From Streptomyces acidicola (GTDB lineage: Bacteria > Actinomycetota > Actinomycetes > Streptomycetales > Streptomycetaceae), in contig NZ_VMNX01000027.1 in the NCBI RefSeq assembly GCF_009377235.1, forward strand, positions 1-57,754: DNA of 57,754 bases, given 5' to 3'. Below the pieces are notes generated by a model. The model saw only the letters and a program-made list of their open reading frames with translations, did not search any database and was not told where the DNA came from. The first letter of the stretch is position 1. Every line of letters begins with the position of its first letter. The position numbers were made by a program, and so were the translations under genes. This document shows, piece by piece, positions 16,252 to 25,013 of the stretch.

Positions 16252-16929
16252 CTACCCGAAGTCCGCCCTGACATGCTCGGCGACGGTACCCCTCGTCTCG
16301 CCCCCGCTGTCCGGGACGGAGACGGTCTCTGCGCCGCTTGAGACCGTGAGGTCATGCGCCGACTTCGACAACAGCGAGACGTAGAAGGGCAGGTCGGGCA
16401 GGGAAGGTGTGGTGAGACTCAGGACGAGTAGCCGTCCCGTACGGGGAAGGGGGAGGTACACGTCCGCCCTGGCCAGTGGCAGGGAGGGAGCCGTGTCATC
16501 TGCTGGATCCGACTGCCACTCAAGGCCGCACAGGACGAGAACGCCTGGCCCGGCTGGAACACGGATCTCCTCGACCGTGTTCTTGTCATTCGCGGACAGC
16601 GCCTCGAAGAGGCCGCGTGCCGAGAGTTCGGCGTCCGGCTCCTCCAACGGGTCGAGGCGGGCCAGCATCGATGCGGTGGTGAGGCGGCCGTCAGGCGTTT
16701 CGCCCAGGCAGAAGCCGGCGTAGAAGGAGTTCTCGGCGAGGGCGTGGTCAGCCATCTCGCGGTAGGAGTGGAAGGCGACCTCGCGCTGGAAGTCGCTACC
16801 GGTCGGCCAGATCTCCTTCGCGATGGACCACAGCTGTTCCACCTGCGCCTCGGGGCCGAGATCGAGACCCAGGGAATGGAACCCTCCGGGGATGTCCAGT
16901 TGCAGTTCTGGTTCGGCAGTGTGGTTCAT
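16252..16929 (-). CDS. Hypothetical T7SS-cassette protein with DFG tail
   Basis: 225 residues from the ATG at 16929, which overlaps the stop of the upstream gene (ATGA); an in-frame ATG at 16944 is less likely. It is soluble, with LQLDIPGGFHSLGLDL at the start, an FHSYREMADHALAENSFYAG helix, then strands (VLVLCGLEWQS, ADVYLPLPRTGRLLVLSLTTP). This order of strands and helix resembles the LpqN/PsbP-like fold of the protein at 13259, at low similarity. It ends in VRADFG, the tail shared with several other proteins here. It closes the unit 19677-16252. Confidence 0.7.
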   Translation of the reverse strand: MNHTAEPELQLDIPGGFHSLGLDLGPEAQVEQLWSIAKEIWPTGSDFQREVAFHSYREMADHALAENSFYAGFCLGETPDGRLTTASMLARLDPLEEPDAELSARGLFEALSANDKNTVEEIRVPAGPGVLVLCGLEWQSDPADDTAPSLPLARADVYLPLPRTGRLLVLSLTTPSLPDLPFYVSLLSKSAHDLTVSSGAETVSVPDSGGETRGTVAEHVRADFG

Positions 16930-18005
16930 GCGAGTTCCGTCCACAGGTGTCCTTCCCAGATACGCAGCGATGTGTCGTCGCCCGAGACGCGAAGCCCATG
17001 CGAGGCGATGATCTCTTCGATGGTGTTCTCCGACAGACCCCGGTAGTCACGGGGACGCAGTGTGAGCCCCTTGCTGTCCTTGCGTGCATTCCACCTGGGG
17101 GCATGGAACACCGAGGTGCCAAGAGTGAACCGCTGGGTGCGGATTTGTTCGGCCAGCCCGGCGATTTTCCTGTCAAGGTGTGCCCGCCGCTTCGCCGGGT
17201 CACGTGACATCTGGAACCGCAGGCTGCGCGGCGAGGTTGCCCGCGACACGGCGCGGCGAGGGTCGATCCCGTCGGAGTTGGCGCCGTCCGCGTCCGCGAC
17301 GAGCTTGAACGCCAGGAGCAGGCAGCGCGCCACGGCTTCGAGGGGAATGACGATCCACTGCACGACAAACCAGAGGAGCAGTGCCCATCGGGGAAGTAGG
17401 GGAAGTACCGGAGCCACCGAGCGCTGGCCAGATGTAGCCGACGGGGACTCGTCAGCCGCGGTGTGCCTCATGAGGCGGGCCTCGGGAAGAAGGAACAGGT
17501 CGATACCGAGGGTGAGGTGCCGTGAGGTGTCGAAATCCAAGTGGTGCGCGTGCGCGAGGCGTTTCAACGTGCCGACGGTAAGGCCCCGGTAGTACCGGGG
17601 CTTCAATTGGACGCCAATCTCCCGGGATTTCAAGCGGACGCCGGTTTTTGTATCGGATTCCCTTTCGGGGAGCAGGGGGAACTCATGGCAGAAGCGGGTG
17701 CGGAAGCTGAACCGCTGTTGCTTGATCTCTTGGGAAATGCGGGCGAACTTCCGGTCCAGGTACCTCTCGTGCCAGGCCCGACTTCGAGACAGGCGGAGCA
17801 CCAGTTTGTATGGCGACAGGAAAGCTCTGACCGGGTCGAGCACCTCAGATACGTGCGACTGCCCGGTGAGAACCATGAGAACCTGGCCGACGAATCCCAG
17901 CGGGATGAGGAACCACTGCGTGGTGAACCACAGGAGGAGCCCGATTCTGGAGCGGTGGGGGAGAACGGGGTCGGTGGACACATCGAGGTGCGGTGCGGCA
18001 GCCAT
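16926..18005 (-). CDS. Membrane protein made of two tandem copies of one unit
   Basis: 359 residues from the ATG at 18005 (GGAG 8-9 bases upstream). Each half has a hydrophobic hairpin (IGLLLWFTTQWFLIPLGFVG; ALLLWFVVQWIVIPLEAVA), then YLDRK-A-I-QQRF / HLDRKIAGL-IRTQRF, then LKPRYYRGL / LRPRDYRGL, and a final helix with DTS-L. So the gene arose by fusion of two tandem copies. I do not recognise the unit. It stands two bases after the WXG gene 18008-19378 and overlaps the DFG-tailed gene 16252-16929. Confidence 0.75.
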   Translation of the reverse strand: MAAAPHLDVSTDPVLPHRSRIGLLLWFTTQWFLIPLGFVGQVLMVLTGQSHVSEVLDPVRAFLSPYKLVLRLSRSRAWHERYLDRKFARISQEIKQQRFSFRTRFCHEFPLLPERESDTKTGVRLKSREIGVQLKPRYYRGLTVGTLKRLAHAHHLDFDTSRHLTLGIDLFLLPEARLMRHTAADESPSATSGQRSVAPVLPLLPRWALLLWFVVQWIVIPLEAVARCLLLAFKLVADADGANSDGIDPRRAVSRATSPRSLRFQMSRDPAKRRAHLDRKIAGLAEQIRTQRFTLGTSVFHAPRWNARKDSKGLTLRPRDYRGLSENTIEEIIASHGLRVSGDDTSLRIWEGHLWTELA

Positions 18006-18007
18006 GG

Positions 18008-19378
18008 CTATTCTCCCGTCACGCTGTCGTAGACGCCGGTGACGGCTCCCGGCACAGACGTGGCGAGCAACGGGCCCTTCGACCACCAGGAGGTCGGATC
18101 GAGCGTCCCGTCAAAGCGCAGTGCGGACCGGAAGGAATCCATGTTCCGCAAGCCGGGAACACGCTCGACGACTTCCAGGAGTCCCCTTTCGCCGATACTT
18201 GATCCAAGGTTCTTGGCTACGGTGTGCTCCCAGGCGAGCTTGAAGCGGTGACCGTCCGCCGCGATCACGTCGCCGATCCGTGCGTTACTGAACAGTTTTG
18301 TGGCAGGACCCTTGACCGTGTCGAAGCCCGCGTCGGCGATGCGGGCGGCATACATCATGTCGTCGGCACTGCGCCCTGCCGTCGTGACCACTTTTACTGT
18401 CCCGGTGATGGCGGTCTTGGCGAACGCTGCGCCGGGGATGGCGCCGAGCGCGTCACCCGCAAGGTCCATCAGCCCCACATCAGCCCCGCCGATCATCGCC
18501 GCCCCGTGCGCAAGCAGCGCTCCCGCCGAGAGCCCGGCGCCGGCCAGGGCGAGGGCGCCCGACAGAGGCGGGCACCACAGGGTCAGCAGCGACAGGATGC
18601 CGAGGACGGCGGAGATGTTGCCCAGCCAGTCGCCGATGGACTTCAGGAGGTCCTTGTTCCGGGCGCACCATTCCTGGATGGCGTGGCCGAGCTTCTGGAA
18701 CTGATCACCCAGGCGTTCCCAGAACCCCGGGTCGGGTGCACCGTCGGTCGCCTTGCGCAGTTGGCCGGCAATGCCGCGGGCCTGGGCCTGGTGCTCCTCG
18801 TACAGCCGCTCCGCCCGCTTGATGATCTCTTCGAGTTCGCGCTCGGCCTGGTCCAGTCGCGAGGAGGCTGCCGACAGGTCGCCGTCGGCCTGCTGCAGCC
18901 GGGTGCTGGCCGCGTCGATCTTCGCCTGGGCGTCCTGGAGTGCGGTGCCGGTGAAGTACTGGCCGCTGAGGCGGAACGCGGGATCGGACGCCGCCTGGTT
19001 GTAGCGGTCGGTAGCGGTGCTCTTGGTCTTCTCCGCGGAGGCGACCTGGCCCTTGGCCTCCTTGGCCTGGGTCTCGTACGTACGGGCCGTGCTCTGGTAG
19101 TCGGTCAGCGCCTCGCGCCACTTCGACAGCTCCGACGACGCCGTGCGCATCGCCTCGTGGCTGTCCTTGAGGTAGCGGGGCAGTTCTCCGACCTTCTTCG
19201 AGAACGCGGAGGCGGCGTCTCCGGCCCAGGTCACGTTTCCTGTGAGGCGCTTGATGCTGTTCTGGGCGTTGTCGAGTGCGTCCGCGGCCTTCTTGGTGCG
19301 GGCGGAGAGCGAGTCGACGTTGCCGGGGTTGCCTGGGGCCGGGTCGAAGCCGAGCGCGGGGTAGGCGTCGTTGCTCAC
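18008..19378 (-). CDS. WXG-type putative T7SS-secreted protein with membrane hairpin
   Basis: 456 residues. Residues 15-215 are long coiled helices with a VTWAGDAASAF turn near 49-58. Residues about 260-300 are a hydrophobic hairpin (AVLGILSLLTLW, LAGAGLSAGALL). The last 150 residues form a compact region (SADDMMYAARIADAGF, WEHTVAKNLG, VERVPGLRN) of the kind found between the T7SS domain and a toxin tip. No catalytic motif is evident. GTG start overlaps the stop of the ESX-like gene upstream (GTGA). A fragment of a relative lies at 15963-16230. Confidence 0.8.
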   Translation of the reverse strand: MSNDAYPALGFDPAPGNPGNVDSLSARTKKAADALDNAQNSIKRLTGNVTWAGDAASAFSKKVGELPRYLKDSHEAMRTASSELSKWREALTDYQSTARTYETQAKEAKGQVASAEKTKSTATDRYNQAASDPAFRLSGQYFTGTALQDAQAKIDAASTRLQQADGDLSAASSRLDQAERELEEIIKRAERLYEEHQAQARGIAGQLRKATDGAPDPGFWERLGDQFQKLGHAIQEWCARNKDLLKSIGDWLGNISAVLGILSLLTLWCPPLSGALALAGAGLSAGALLAHGAAMIGGADVGLMDLAGDALGAIPGAAFAKTAITGTVKVVTTAGRSADDMMYAARIADAGFDTVKGPATKLFSNARIGDVIAADGHRFKLAWEHTVAKNLGSSIGERGLLEVVERVPGLRNMDSFRSALRFDGTLDPTSWWSKGPLLATSVPGAVTGVYDSVTGE

Positions 19379-19677
19379 TGGGTGCCGCCCTTTCCGGCGA
19401 AGCCGTCACGCAGGGCCGTCTCGACGTCCCGGTAGGTGTCGCGGGTCTTCTTCAGCCCGTCCTCGATGGCCTGCGTACCCTCGGCGATCTTCGTGATCGC
19501 GTCGTCCCAGCTGTCGTGGAACTCGTCGCACGCGTTGTCGAGTTCCTTGCTCCCCGTGGTCTTCGGGCCGGTGTCGCGCAGCGCGTTCAGCGCCGCGCGC
19601 ATCTCGTCCTGACTCCGATGGAGTTCCCTGACGAGACCGTCCAACTCCGATATCTCTACCTTGAAGCCCGCTCCCAT
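19375..19677 (-). CDS. ESX-like small T7SS protein with YxxxE motif
   Basis: 100 residues from the ATG at 19677 (MGAGFKVEISEL), chosen because a GGGGGA lies upstream; the more distal ATG at 19716 has no ribosome site. It is helical with a central DSWDDAI segment and YRDVE near the end, the YxxxE form of the ESX secretion motif. It heads the unit 19677-16252 and is coupled to the WXG gene by a 4-base overlap, so it is its likely binding partner. Confidence 0.78.
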   Translation of the reverse strand: MGAGFKVEISELDGLVRELHRSQDEMRAALNALRDTGPKTTGSKELDNACDEFHDSWDDAITKIAEGTQAIEDGLKKTRDTYRDVETALRDGFAGKGGTQ

Positions 19678-20047
19678 GGCGCCGGCATCCCCCTGTCCCC
19701 CGCTACGCGCAGTCATTGGCTGTCGTCACACGCTATCCAGCTGGATACGAACGGCCTGTTCAGGGTCTTCGCATCCGCAGAACCTTCACGGCTTCTTACG
19801 AGAAGACCCCGGTGTTCACACCTGGTCAGGGGAACCGATCGCGAGGCGTCACAGGACGGCCCGTGGCCAGCGAGCCGTTACCCGTGCGACCTCGCACGTA
19901 CGGCGACCAAGTCGGCTAACCTGGGCGCCTCGAACTCATGGGCGAGCAGTAACAACGGGGGTTGGTTCATGTCGCCATGCGGTGACTTGTCGTGTACCGA
20001 ATTGTCATGCACTGAAAGATCTGCATCCGGGGCGAGCGGGAGCCGAC
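19678..20047. other. Divergent intergenic region between two T7SS cassettes
   Basis: 370 bases between the leftward unit 19677-16252 and the rightward unit 20048-22786. It must hold promoters for both, but I see no unambiguous hexamers or operator repeats, and no coding sequence that looks real. Confidence 0.45.
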
Positions 20048-21700
20048 GTGGCCTCTGACTTCTCGCGGCTGATGAAGCAGGATTTCTCCGACCTGGAAGC
20101 CGCGGCCAAGGCCTGGCGTGGACTGTCGACGACGATGGACTCCCTGACCGACCGCCACCGCCGGCAGGTCACCGGACCGCTGCACCACTCCTGGCAGGGC
20201 GACGACGCTGATTCAGCCCTCTACTACCTGGAGGACGTGGAGTCGCGGATCGGTGTGGTCGAGACGGAGGCCATGGCCATCGCCTCAGCCCTGGAATCCA
20301 CGAAGTTCTGGATGGAGCAGGCCCAGACGGAACTCCGCAACGCGGTACGGCGTGCGGAGGAGGACGGCTTCGAGGTCGACGCCGACGGTGGGATCAGCGA
20401 CGGGGTGATCGCGGATCTTCCACGCAACAACCAGGTGATCGCCGAGGAGCGCGGCGCTCTGCTCCAGGAGCACCGCACACGTATAGACGAGGCCCTGAGC
20501 GACGCGCACAAAGCCAGCAACGACGGCGTGAGGGCCCTGACGGAGCTGAACGGCGACATCCTCACCGATCCGTTCAACCATGACGCGGCAGCGGAATCCG
20601 CCCAGGACACCAAGCGAGCGATGAAAGCTCTCGGCGTGGAGCCCCCGCAGATCCCCGAGGACGACCCGAAGGCCGCCGCCGAGTGGTGGAAGGCCCTCAG
20701 CCCCGAGGAGCGCCAGACCTACACCACGCTCTATCCGAAGGAGATCGGCGCGACCGACGGTCTGCCGACGGACGTACGCAACGACGCCAATCGCACGGCC
20801 CTCGCCCAGGAGCTCAACATGCTCCAGGAGGGCAACTACGACGAGGGATTCCCGGGCGAGAGCGACGAGACGGTCAACCAACGCCTGAACAACGCCCTGT
20901 TGCTCAATGACCGGCTCAACGCCAGCGACAGCGCGCCCAGGGGCAAGGAGTTGTACCTCCTCGGCTACGACTCCAAGGACGACGGTCGGGCCATCATCGC
21001 CATGGGCAACCCGGACACGGCCGCGAACACAGGGATTTTGGTGCCCGGCACCAATACGGACATGACCGGCGTGCCCGGTCAGATCGAACGCATCGACAAG
21101 CTGCAGTCGGCGGCGGAGGAGCAGTCCAAGGGCGAGAGTGTGGCGATGGTCACCTGGCTCGGATACGACGCTCCCGAGGCCAAGTCGACCGACTTCAACA
21201 GCGTCGGCGGGACCGGGCGGGCCGAGGACGCCGCTCCGGACCTGCGTCAGTTCGTGGCGGGTACGCAGGCCTCGCACGACGGGTCGCCGAGTCACACCAC
21301 CGTCCTCGGGCACAGCTACGGCTCCACCGTGGTCGGTGCCGCCGCCGCAGGAGGCTCCGGCCTGGGCGCGGACGACATCGTGGTGGTCGGCAGTCCGGGG
21401 ATGACCGTGGATGAGGCGGAGGATCTGCAGATGGATCCGGAACACGTATGGGTCGGCGGGGCGGAGGACGACCCCATCATCAACCACCTCTCCGACTACA
21501 CCCTCGGCCGCGACCCGATGCTTGGAGGCTTCGGTGGCAACAACTTCGAAGTCGACACCCACGGCCACAGCGGCTACTGGGACAAGGACAGTGAATCCCT
21601 CGACAACCAGGGAAGAATCATCGCGGGCAAGCGGCCTGGGGAGGTTCCGAAGAAGGGCAGCGACCTGCCGCCGGAGGCCACCATTGTCCCCGGGCTGTAA
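20048..21700 (+). CDS. Alpha/beta hydrolase (DUF1023) with WXG-like amino-terminal domain
   Basis: 550 residues from the GTG at 20048 (GGGAG 5 bases upstream). Residues 1-130 are helical with an HSWQGDDADSA turn, a WXG/LXG-like T7SS domain. Residues about 300-545 are a DUF1023 alpha/beta hydrolase: GILVPGTNTD, the nucleophile elbow G-H-S-Y-G (S423), VVGSPG, and a late HGHSGYW likely to carry the catalytic histidine. It is therefore probably a serine hydrolase or lipase exported by T7SS. It heads a rightward unit with a lipoprotein and a DFG-tailed WXG protein. Confidence 0.88.
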   Translation: MASDFSRLMKQDFSDLEAAAKAWRGLSTTMDSLTDRHRRQVTGPLHHSWQGDDADSALYYLEDVESRIGVVETEAMAIASALESTKFWMEQAQTELRNAVRRAEEDGFEVDADGGISDGVIADLPRNNQVIAEERGALLQEHRTRIDEALSDAHKASNDGVRALTELNGDILTDPFNHDAAAESAQDTKRAMKALGVEPPQIPEDDPKAAAEWWKALSPEERQTYTTLYPKEIGATDGLPTDVRNDANRTALAQELNMLQEGNYDEGFPGESDETVNQRLNNALLLNDRLNASDSAPRGKELYLLGYDSKDDGRAIIAMGNPDTAANTGILVPGTNTDMTGVPGQIERIDKLQSAAEEQSKGESVAMVTWLGYDAPEAKSTDFNSVGGTGRAEDAAPDLRQFVAGTQASHDGSPSHTTVLGHSYGSTVVGAAAAGGSGLGADDIVVVGSPGMTVDEAEDLQMDPEHVWVGGAEDDPIINHLSDYTLGRDPMLGGFGGNNFEVDTHGHSGYWDKDSESLDNQGRIIAGKRPGEVPKKGSDLPPEATIVPGL

Positions 21701-22229
21701 TCCCCTTCTCCGCACGGTCCTCGCTGTCTTCGCAGCCCTGCTCTCGACTGGAGGCTGTATGTCCCAGAGCGACAACCCCAACGCCCCGCTGCCCCGTATG
21801 GAAAAGGACGCCGCGGTGAAATGGGCCGAGAACTACACCGCGTATATGGCCCGGCTCACCGATGTCGAACTCACCCCTTCGACGGCCAAAGTGAACTTCG
21901 AGGCGTGCATCGGGGAGAACGACGAGGTGGCTGAGGACGGGCGGTACAGCCTCTTCTACTACGTCTACTCCCCGGCTCCCGTCACGGAACACACACGCGT
22001 CGTGCGGACACTCCGCCGGGAACTGTCCGAGCAAGGGTACGAGGTCACCGGATACCGGGAGTTCCAGGACGCCTATTCATCGGCGATCTTCAGTGCCCGC
22101 AACAAGAAGAACTCCTATCGGATCAAGGCCGACACCGTTGGATCCGGCAAGAAGGAGCCGCAAGCCCTCTCCTTCTCCGTACGCACCCCGTGCATGCTCC
22201 CGCCCGGCGCCGAACAGCAGCAGTTCTGA
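21684..22229 (+). CDS. Lipoprotein co-translated with the hydrolase
   Basis: 181 residues from a TTG at 21684. The choice of TTG rests on a strong GGAGG 6 bases upstream and on the signal peptide it restores: PLLRTVLAVFAALLSTGGC with a lipobox Cys at residue 25. Starting at the later ATG (21759) would remove it. The mature part (AAVKWAENYTAYMARL, FEACIGENDE, VRTLRRELSEQGYEVTGYREF) is a conserved-looking extracytoplasmic domain of unknown function. It overlaps the 3' end of the hydrolase gene by 17 bases, so it may be that enzyme's immunity protein or cofactor; this is inferred. Confidence 0.8.
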   Translation: MSPGCNPLLRTVLAVFAALLSTGGCMSQSDNPNAPLPRMEKDAAVKWAENYTAYMARLTDVELTPSTAKVNFEACIGENDEVAEDGRYSLFYYVYSPAPVTEHTRVVRTLRRELSEQGYEVTGYREFQDAYSSAIFSARNKKNSYRIKADTVGSGKKEPQALSFSVRTPCMLPPGAEQQQF

Positions 22230-22249
22230 ACGCCTGAGAGGAACCGGAC

Positions 22250-22786
22250 GTGTCCCAGCGCACCAAAGTCGACCCGGCCGAACTACGCGCCTCAGCCGGA
22301 GCCTGCGACGGTATAGCCCGCACCATGAAGGACCCCGCCGACAAGGCGGTCAAGGAGGCCAGGACCGCGGGCAGCTCGCTCACCGGCTGGTCGATCGGGC
22401 CCGCCCTGACGGAGATCGCCACCAGCTGGAAGCCCGCCCTCGACGGCCTGCGCGCCCGCGTCCAGGCCGGCGGGGACAACCTCAGGTCGTCGGCGGACGG
22501 CCATGAGTGGAACGAAGAGCGGGTCTCCCAGGACTTCGAGAAGACCGGCTCGGACGCCGCGATGCAGGCCACCCCCGGTGAGATGCCCGCAGCACTGCGC
22601 CCGCGCGAGGGCGAGAACCACCCCATCGGGCACCTGGGCGGCACCGCCCCGGGCTTCGACCCGGGTGGCCGGCCGTCCGGCGACGCACCGCTACTGGACC
22701 CGCGCACCTCGTACGGCACCAACATGCCGACGTACGACGAGACCATCAGCACCCGTCCCACGCCCGGCACGAACGACTTCGGCTGA
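22250..22786 (+). CDS. WXG-type protein with proline/glycine-rich, DFG-ended tail
   Basis: 178 residues from GTG (GAGAGGAACC upstream). Residues 1-95 form a WXG100-like helical domain (GACDGIARTMKDPADKAV, GWSIGPALTEIATSWKPAL). Residues 100-178 are disordered, rich in P and G (PREGENHPIGHLGG, DPGGRPSGD, PTYDETISTRP) and end GTNDFG. Thus the DFG ending stands on an unstructured arm here. Third gene of the unit with the DUF1023 hydrolase and lipoprotein. It converges on 22820-23443. Confidence 0.78.
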   Translation: MSQRTKVDPAELRASAGACDGIARTMKDPADKAVKEARTAGSSLTGWSIGPALTEIATSWKPALDGLRARVQAGGDNLRSSADGHEWNEERVSQDFEKTGSDAAMQATPGEMPAALRPREGENHPIGHLGGTAPGFDPGGRPSGDAPLLDPRTSYGTNMPTYDETISTRPTPGTNDFG

Positions 22787-22819
22787 ACCGCCACGTCTGC
22801 CCGACCGTCACGGAGCCGT

Positions 22820-23443
22820 TCAGCGAACGGGCAGAGCGTCGACCAGGGACTTCCACCCGGCGTCCCGTGCCTGTACGTCGCACCAGGACCCGTCCCGGAA
22901 ATGCCACCGGAGCGTGGCCTGTTGCTCGTCGTGGGTGTCCCAGTCGGCAAGCTCCACACCGGCCACCTCCTCCCGCGGGACGGTCCAGGCGAGCTCCGCC
23001 TCGCGCTCACCGACATACACGAGGCCGACCAGCCGCTCTCCGACTGCCAGCACGCAGCCGCTCCAGACATGCACAGCGATCGCGAGGCCCCCGGCCGCAC
23101 TGTCCCATCCCCCGTTGAGTCCCTTGTCCCGCCGGCGCTTCTCCTTGCTCCGGCAGAGCCAGAACAGCGCCCGGAAGGGCATCAGGATCAGTTCGCCGAG
23201 GGAATCAAATGGGTGGAGGAACCACAAGAGGAAGTCGATCAGCCTGTCCCGCACCCGTATCCCGAAGGGGGGCTTGGGGCGGCGTCCGCCATGGGGGAGG
23301 ACAGCGGGGCGCGGCCGTCGCCGCCTCGGCGGCCTGGGCACCCGGTAGTGGGACACCACCCGCTGCAGGTGAACCACGCGGTCGCCCTGGAGCGCTGTCG
23401 TCGCCAGCTCCCGGAGGGTGGCGTCCGTCCTGGCTGTTGTCAT
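22820..23443 (-). CDS. Basic protein with hydrophobic hairpin, DFG-cassette partner
   Basis: 207 residues. An Arg/Pro-rich stretch (about 35-60) is followed by one hydrophobic hairpin (DFLLWFLHPFDSLGELILMPFRALFWL), a basic turn CRSKEKRRRDK, and a strand-rich part (GGWDSAAGGL, CVLAVGERLVGLVYVGERE, ATLRWHFRDGSW, VQARDAGWKSLVDAL). A frameshifted duplicate is at 3878-4451. In both places it follows a gene ending in KKxREDFG after 44 bases. Probably membrane-associated; function unknown. Confidence 0.75.
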   Translation of the reverse strand: MTTARTDATLRELATTALQGDRVVHLQRVVSHYRVPRPPRRRRPRPAVLPHGGRRPKPPFGIRVRDRLIDFLLWFLHPFDSLGELILMPFRALFWLCRSKEKRRRDKGLNGGWDSAAGGLAIAVHVWSGCVLAVGERLVGLVYVGEREAELAWTVPREEVAGVELADWDTHDEQQATLRWHFRDGSWCDVQARDAGWKSLVDALPVR

Positions 23444-23486
23444 ACAAGCCCCTCCGTTTGTCGTGTTCCGTCGACCCTGTCGCAGG

Positions 23487-24455
23487 TCACCCGAAGTCCT
23501 CTCGCACCTTCTTCTGAGTCGCAGTCTCGGCCATGGACATCCGCTGGTCGAAACTCTGCGACTCGGGCCGCTGGTCGTAGGCCGTCGCTTCCCTCGGTGA
23601 CACACCGGGCGCGTCGGCGGGCGCGAACTCGTCGTACGCCCGTCGAATGGGCTCGCCCACATCCGCGTCGATGACCGGTGTGACGATCCCCTCCTCGATG
23701 CCGTACTTGACCGCCTCGAACGCGGCGTACTGGGCCAAGTCGGCCCGGTTGCCGCCCTGGACGCCTGTCACGTTGCCGCGGAAGCGGTCCAGGCCCATGC
23801 GGTAGGCCTCTTGGGCGTTCTTCTTTCCCGCGCCCAGCTTCTTGAGCTCGCCCGCGAGCTTCTCAGCTCGCTCGATCGCCCTCAGTCTCCTCGCCAGGTC
23901 GCTCAGCTTGTCGGCCAGGTTGGAGGTGATCCTGACGGCCTTCAGGGCCCTCTGGGTGATGCCGGCCGCTGCGATCAGCGGTCCGATCGCGGCGGCGGCG
24001 CCGGCCGTCAGGAGCGACAGAATCGCCGTCGTGGCCGCCGCGGCCAGCGCCATCTCGATGATCTCGACGATGAGATCGATCATCAGCTGCTCGGCCATGG
24101 CACAGGCTTCCGCAGCCGTTTCGAGGAGCGTGGCGATGGTGTCCATGTCGTCGGCTTCGCCGTCCAGCGCCTTCTCGAACGCCAGCGACTTCGCACGGAA
24201 CGCGTCGGCGGCCTCACCACTCCACTTCTTGAGGAGTGTCCTTCGCTCGGCCTCCAGGTCCTGGACGACGCCGCGCAGGTCCCGAGCCGCCTGCCGGTAC
24301 TGGGCGGCGGTCTCCAGGAGTTTCTCGTTGTCGCCGCTGACCTTCTCCAGGTCGTCCTCAAGGCCGAACTGCTTGATGATCCCCCGGACGATCTCTTCGA
24401 GGGTGTCGGAGAACGGCCCGCTGATGCTGACTCCGAGACGACTGAGGATGTCCAT
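23487..24455 (-). CDS. WXG-type T7SS substrate-like protein with DFG tail
   Basis: 322 residues from the ATG at 24455, chosen because GGAGG lies 9 bases upstream; a GTG at 24461 is too close to it. Residues 20-110 are helical with KKWSGEAADAFRAK (W-x-G). Residues 125-170 are strongly hydrophobic (IEMALAAAATTAILSLLTAGAAAAIG) and could insert in a membrane. The final 65 residues (DVGEPIRRAYDEF, DQRPES, TATQKKVREDFG) are also found at the end of the chimeric gene 4495-5073. It follows an ESX-like gene (24458-24766) and precedes the basic membrane protein 22820-23443. Confidence 0.82.
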   Translation of the reverse strand: MDILSRLGVSISGPFSDTLEEIVRGIIKQFGLEDDLEKVSGDNEKLLETAAQYRQAARDLRGVVQDLEAERRTLLKKWSGEAADAFRAKSLAFEKALDGEADDMDTIATLLETAAEACAMAEQLMIDLIVEIIEMALAAAATTAILSLLTAGAAAAIGPLIAAAGITQRALKAVRITSNLADKLSDLARRLRAIERAEKLAGELKKLGAGKKNAQEAYRMGLDRFRGNVTGVQGGNRADLAQYAAFEAVKYGIEEGIVTPVIDADVGEPIRRAYDEFAPADAPGVSPREATAYDQRPESQSFDQRMSMAETATQKKVREDFG

Positions 24456-24457
24456 GA

Positions 24458-24766
24458 TCACGGGCCTCCGAAGCCGGCCGCGGTGTCGTCCTCGTTGCCG
24501 TCGTAACGGTCCGCGGTCACCCGCGCCGCGTCGACGATGCCCTGAAGGGCGTCGGCCGCGTCACCCAGGTCCTTGACCGCGCCCTGCTGCTTCGTGTCGT
24601 AGTCGGCGCTCAGCTCGTCCGACTGGGGCAGCATGCCGAAGGTGCCCTCGGACAGCTCCAGTTGCTGGATCCGGTTGCGTATCCGCTGTATCCGGTCGAC
24701 GTCCGGCTCGGTGTTGCGGGCGTATGTCCGCAGCGCGTCGCTCGCTACGCCAAATCCCTGACTCAT
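24458..24766 (-). CDS. ESX-like small T7SS protein with YxxxE motif
   Basis: 102 residues, helical, with a GTFGMLPQSDEL turn in place of WxG and YDGNED near the end, a YxxxE secretion-type motif. It is the first gene of the unit 24766-22820 and abuts the WXG gene it probably partners. The ending AAGFGGP is glycine-rich and not DFG. Confidence 0.8.
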   Translation of the reverse strand: MSQGFGVASDALRTYARNTEPDVDRIQRIRNRIQQLELSEGTFGMLPQSDELSADYDTKQQGAVKDLGDAADALQGIVDAARVTADRYDGNEDDTAAGFGGP

Positions 24767-25013
24767 TCGGTCCCCCGTGTCCCGACAGTTGAGATTTTCA
24801 ACTTCACGTCAAGATCCACAGTAGTCAATGATCTCTACGGCTTCGTTCGAGAGGCTTCACCGCCCGTGCACAGCGCGTACTGCGGGGTTTTGTGAGAGTG
24901 GCAGTTACTGGCACGGGGCGTTGGACGTGGTGCGGGCCACACGGATTGCGGCCGTGAACCTGCGTGGGAAGATGGGCGCCTTCATGGGTGTGCTCGGTGG
25001 GAGGCGAGGGGCT

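Noticed and set aside
1741..24461. The DFG ending as a protein-kinase DFG motif
   Set aside because: It is always the last three residues before the stop, with no kinase fold around it.
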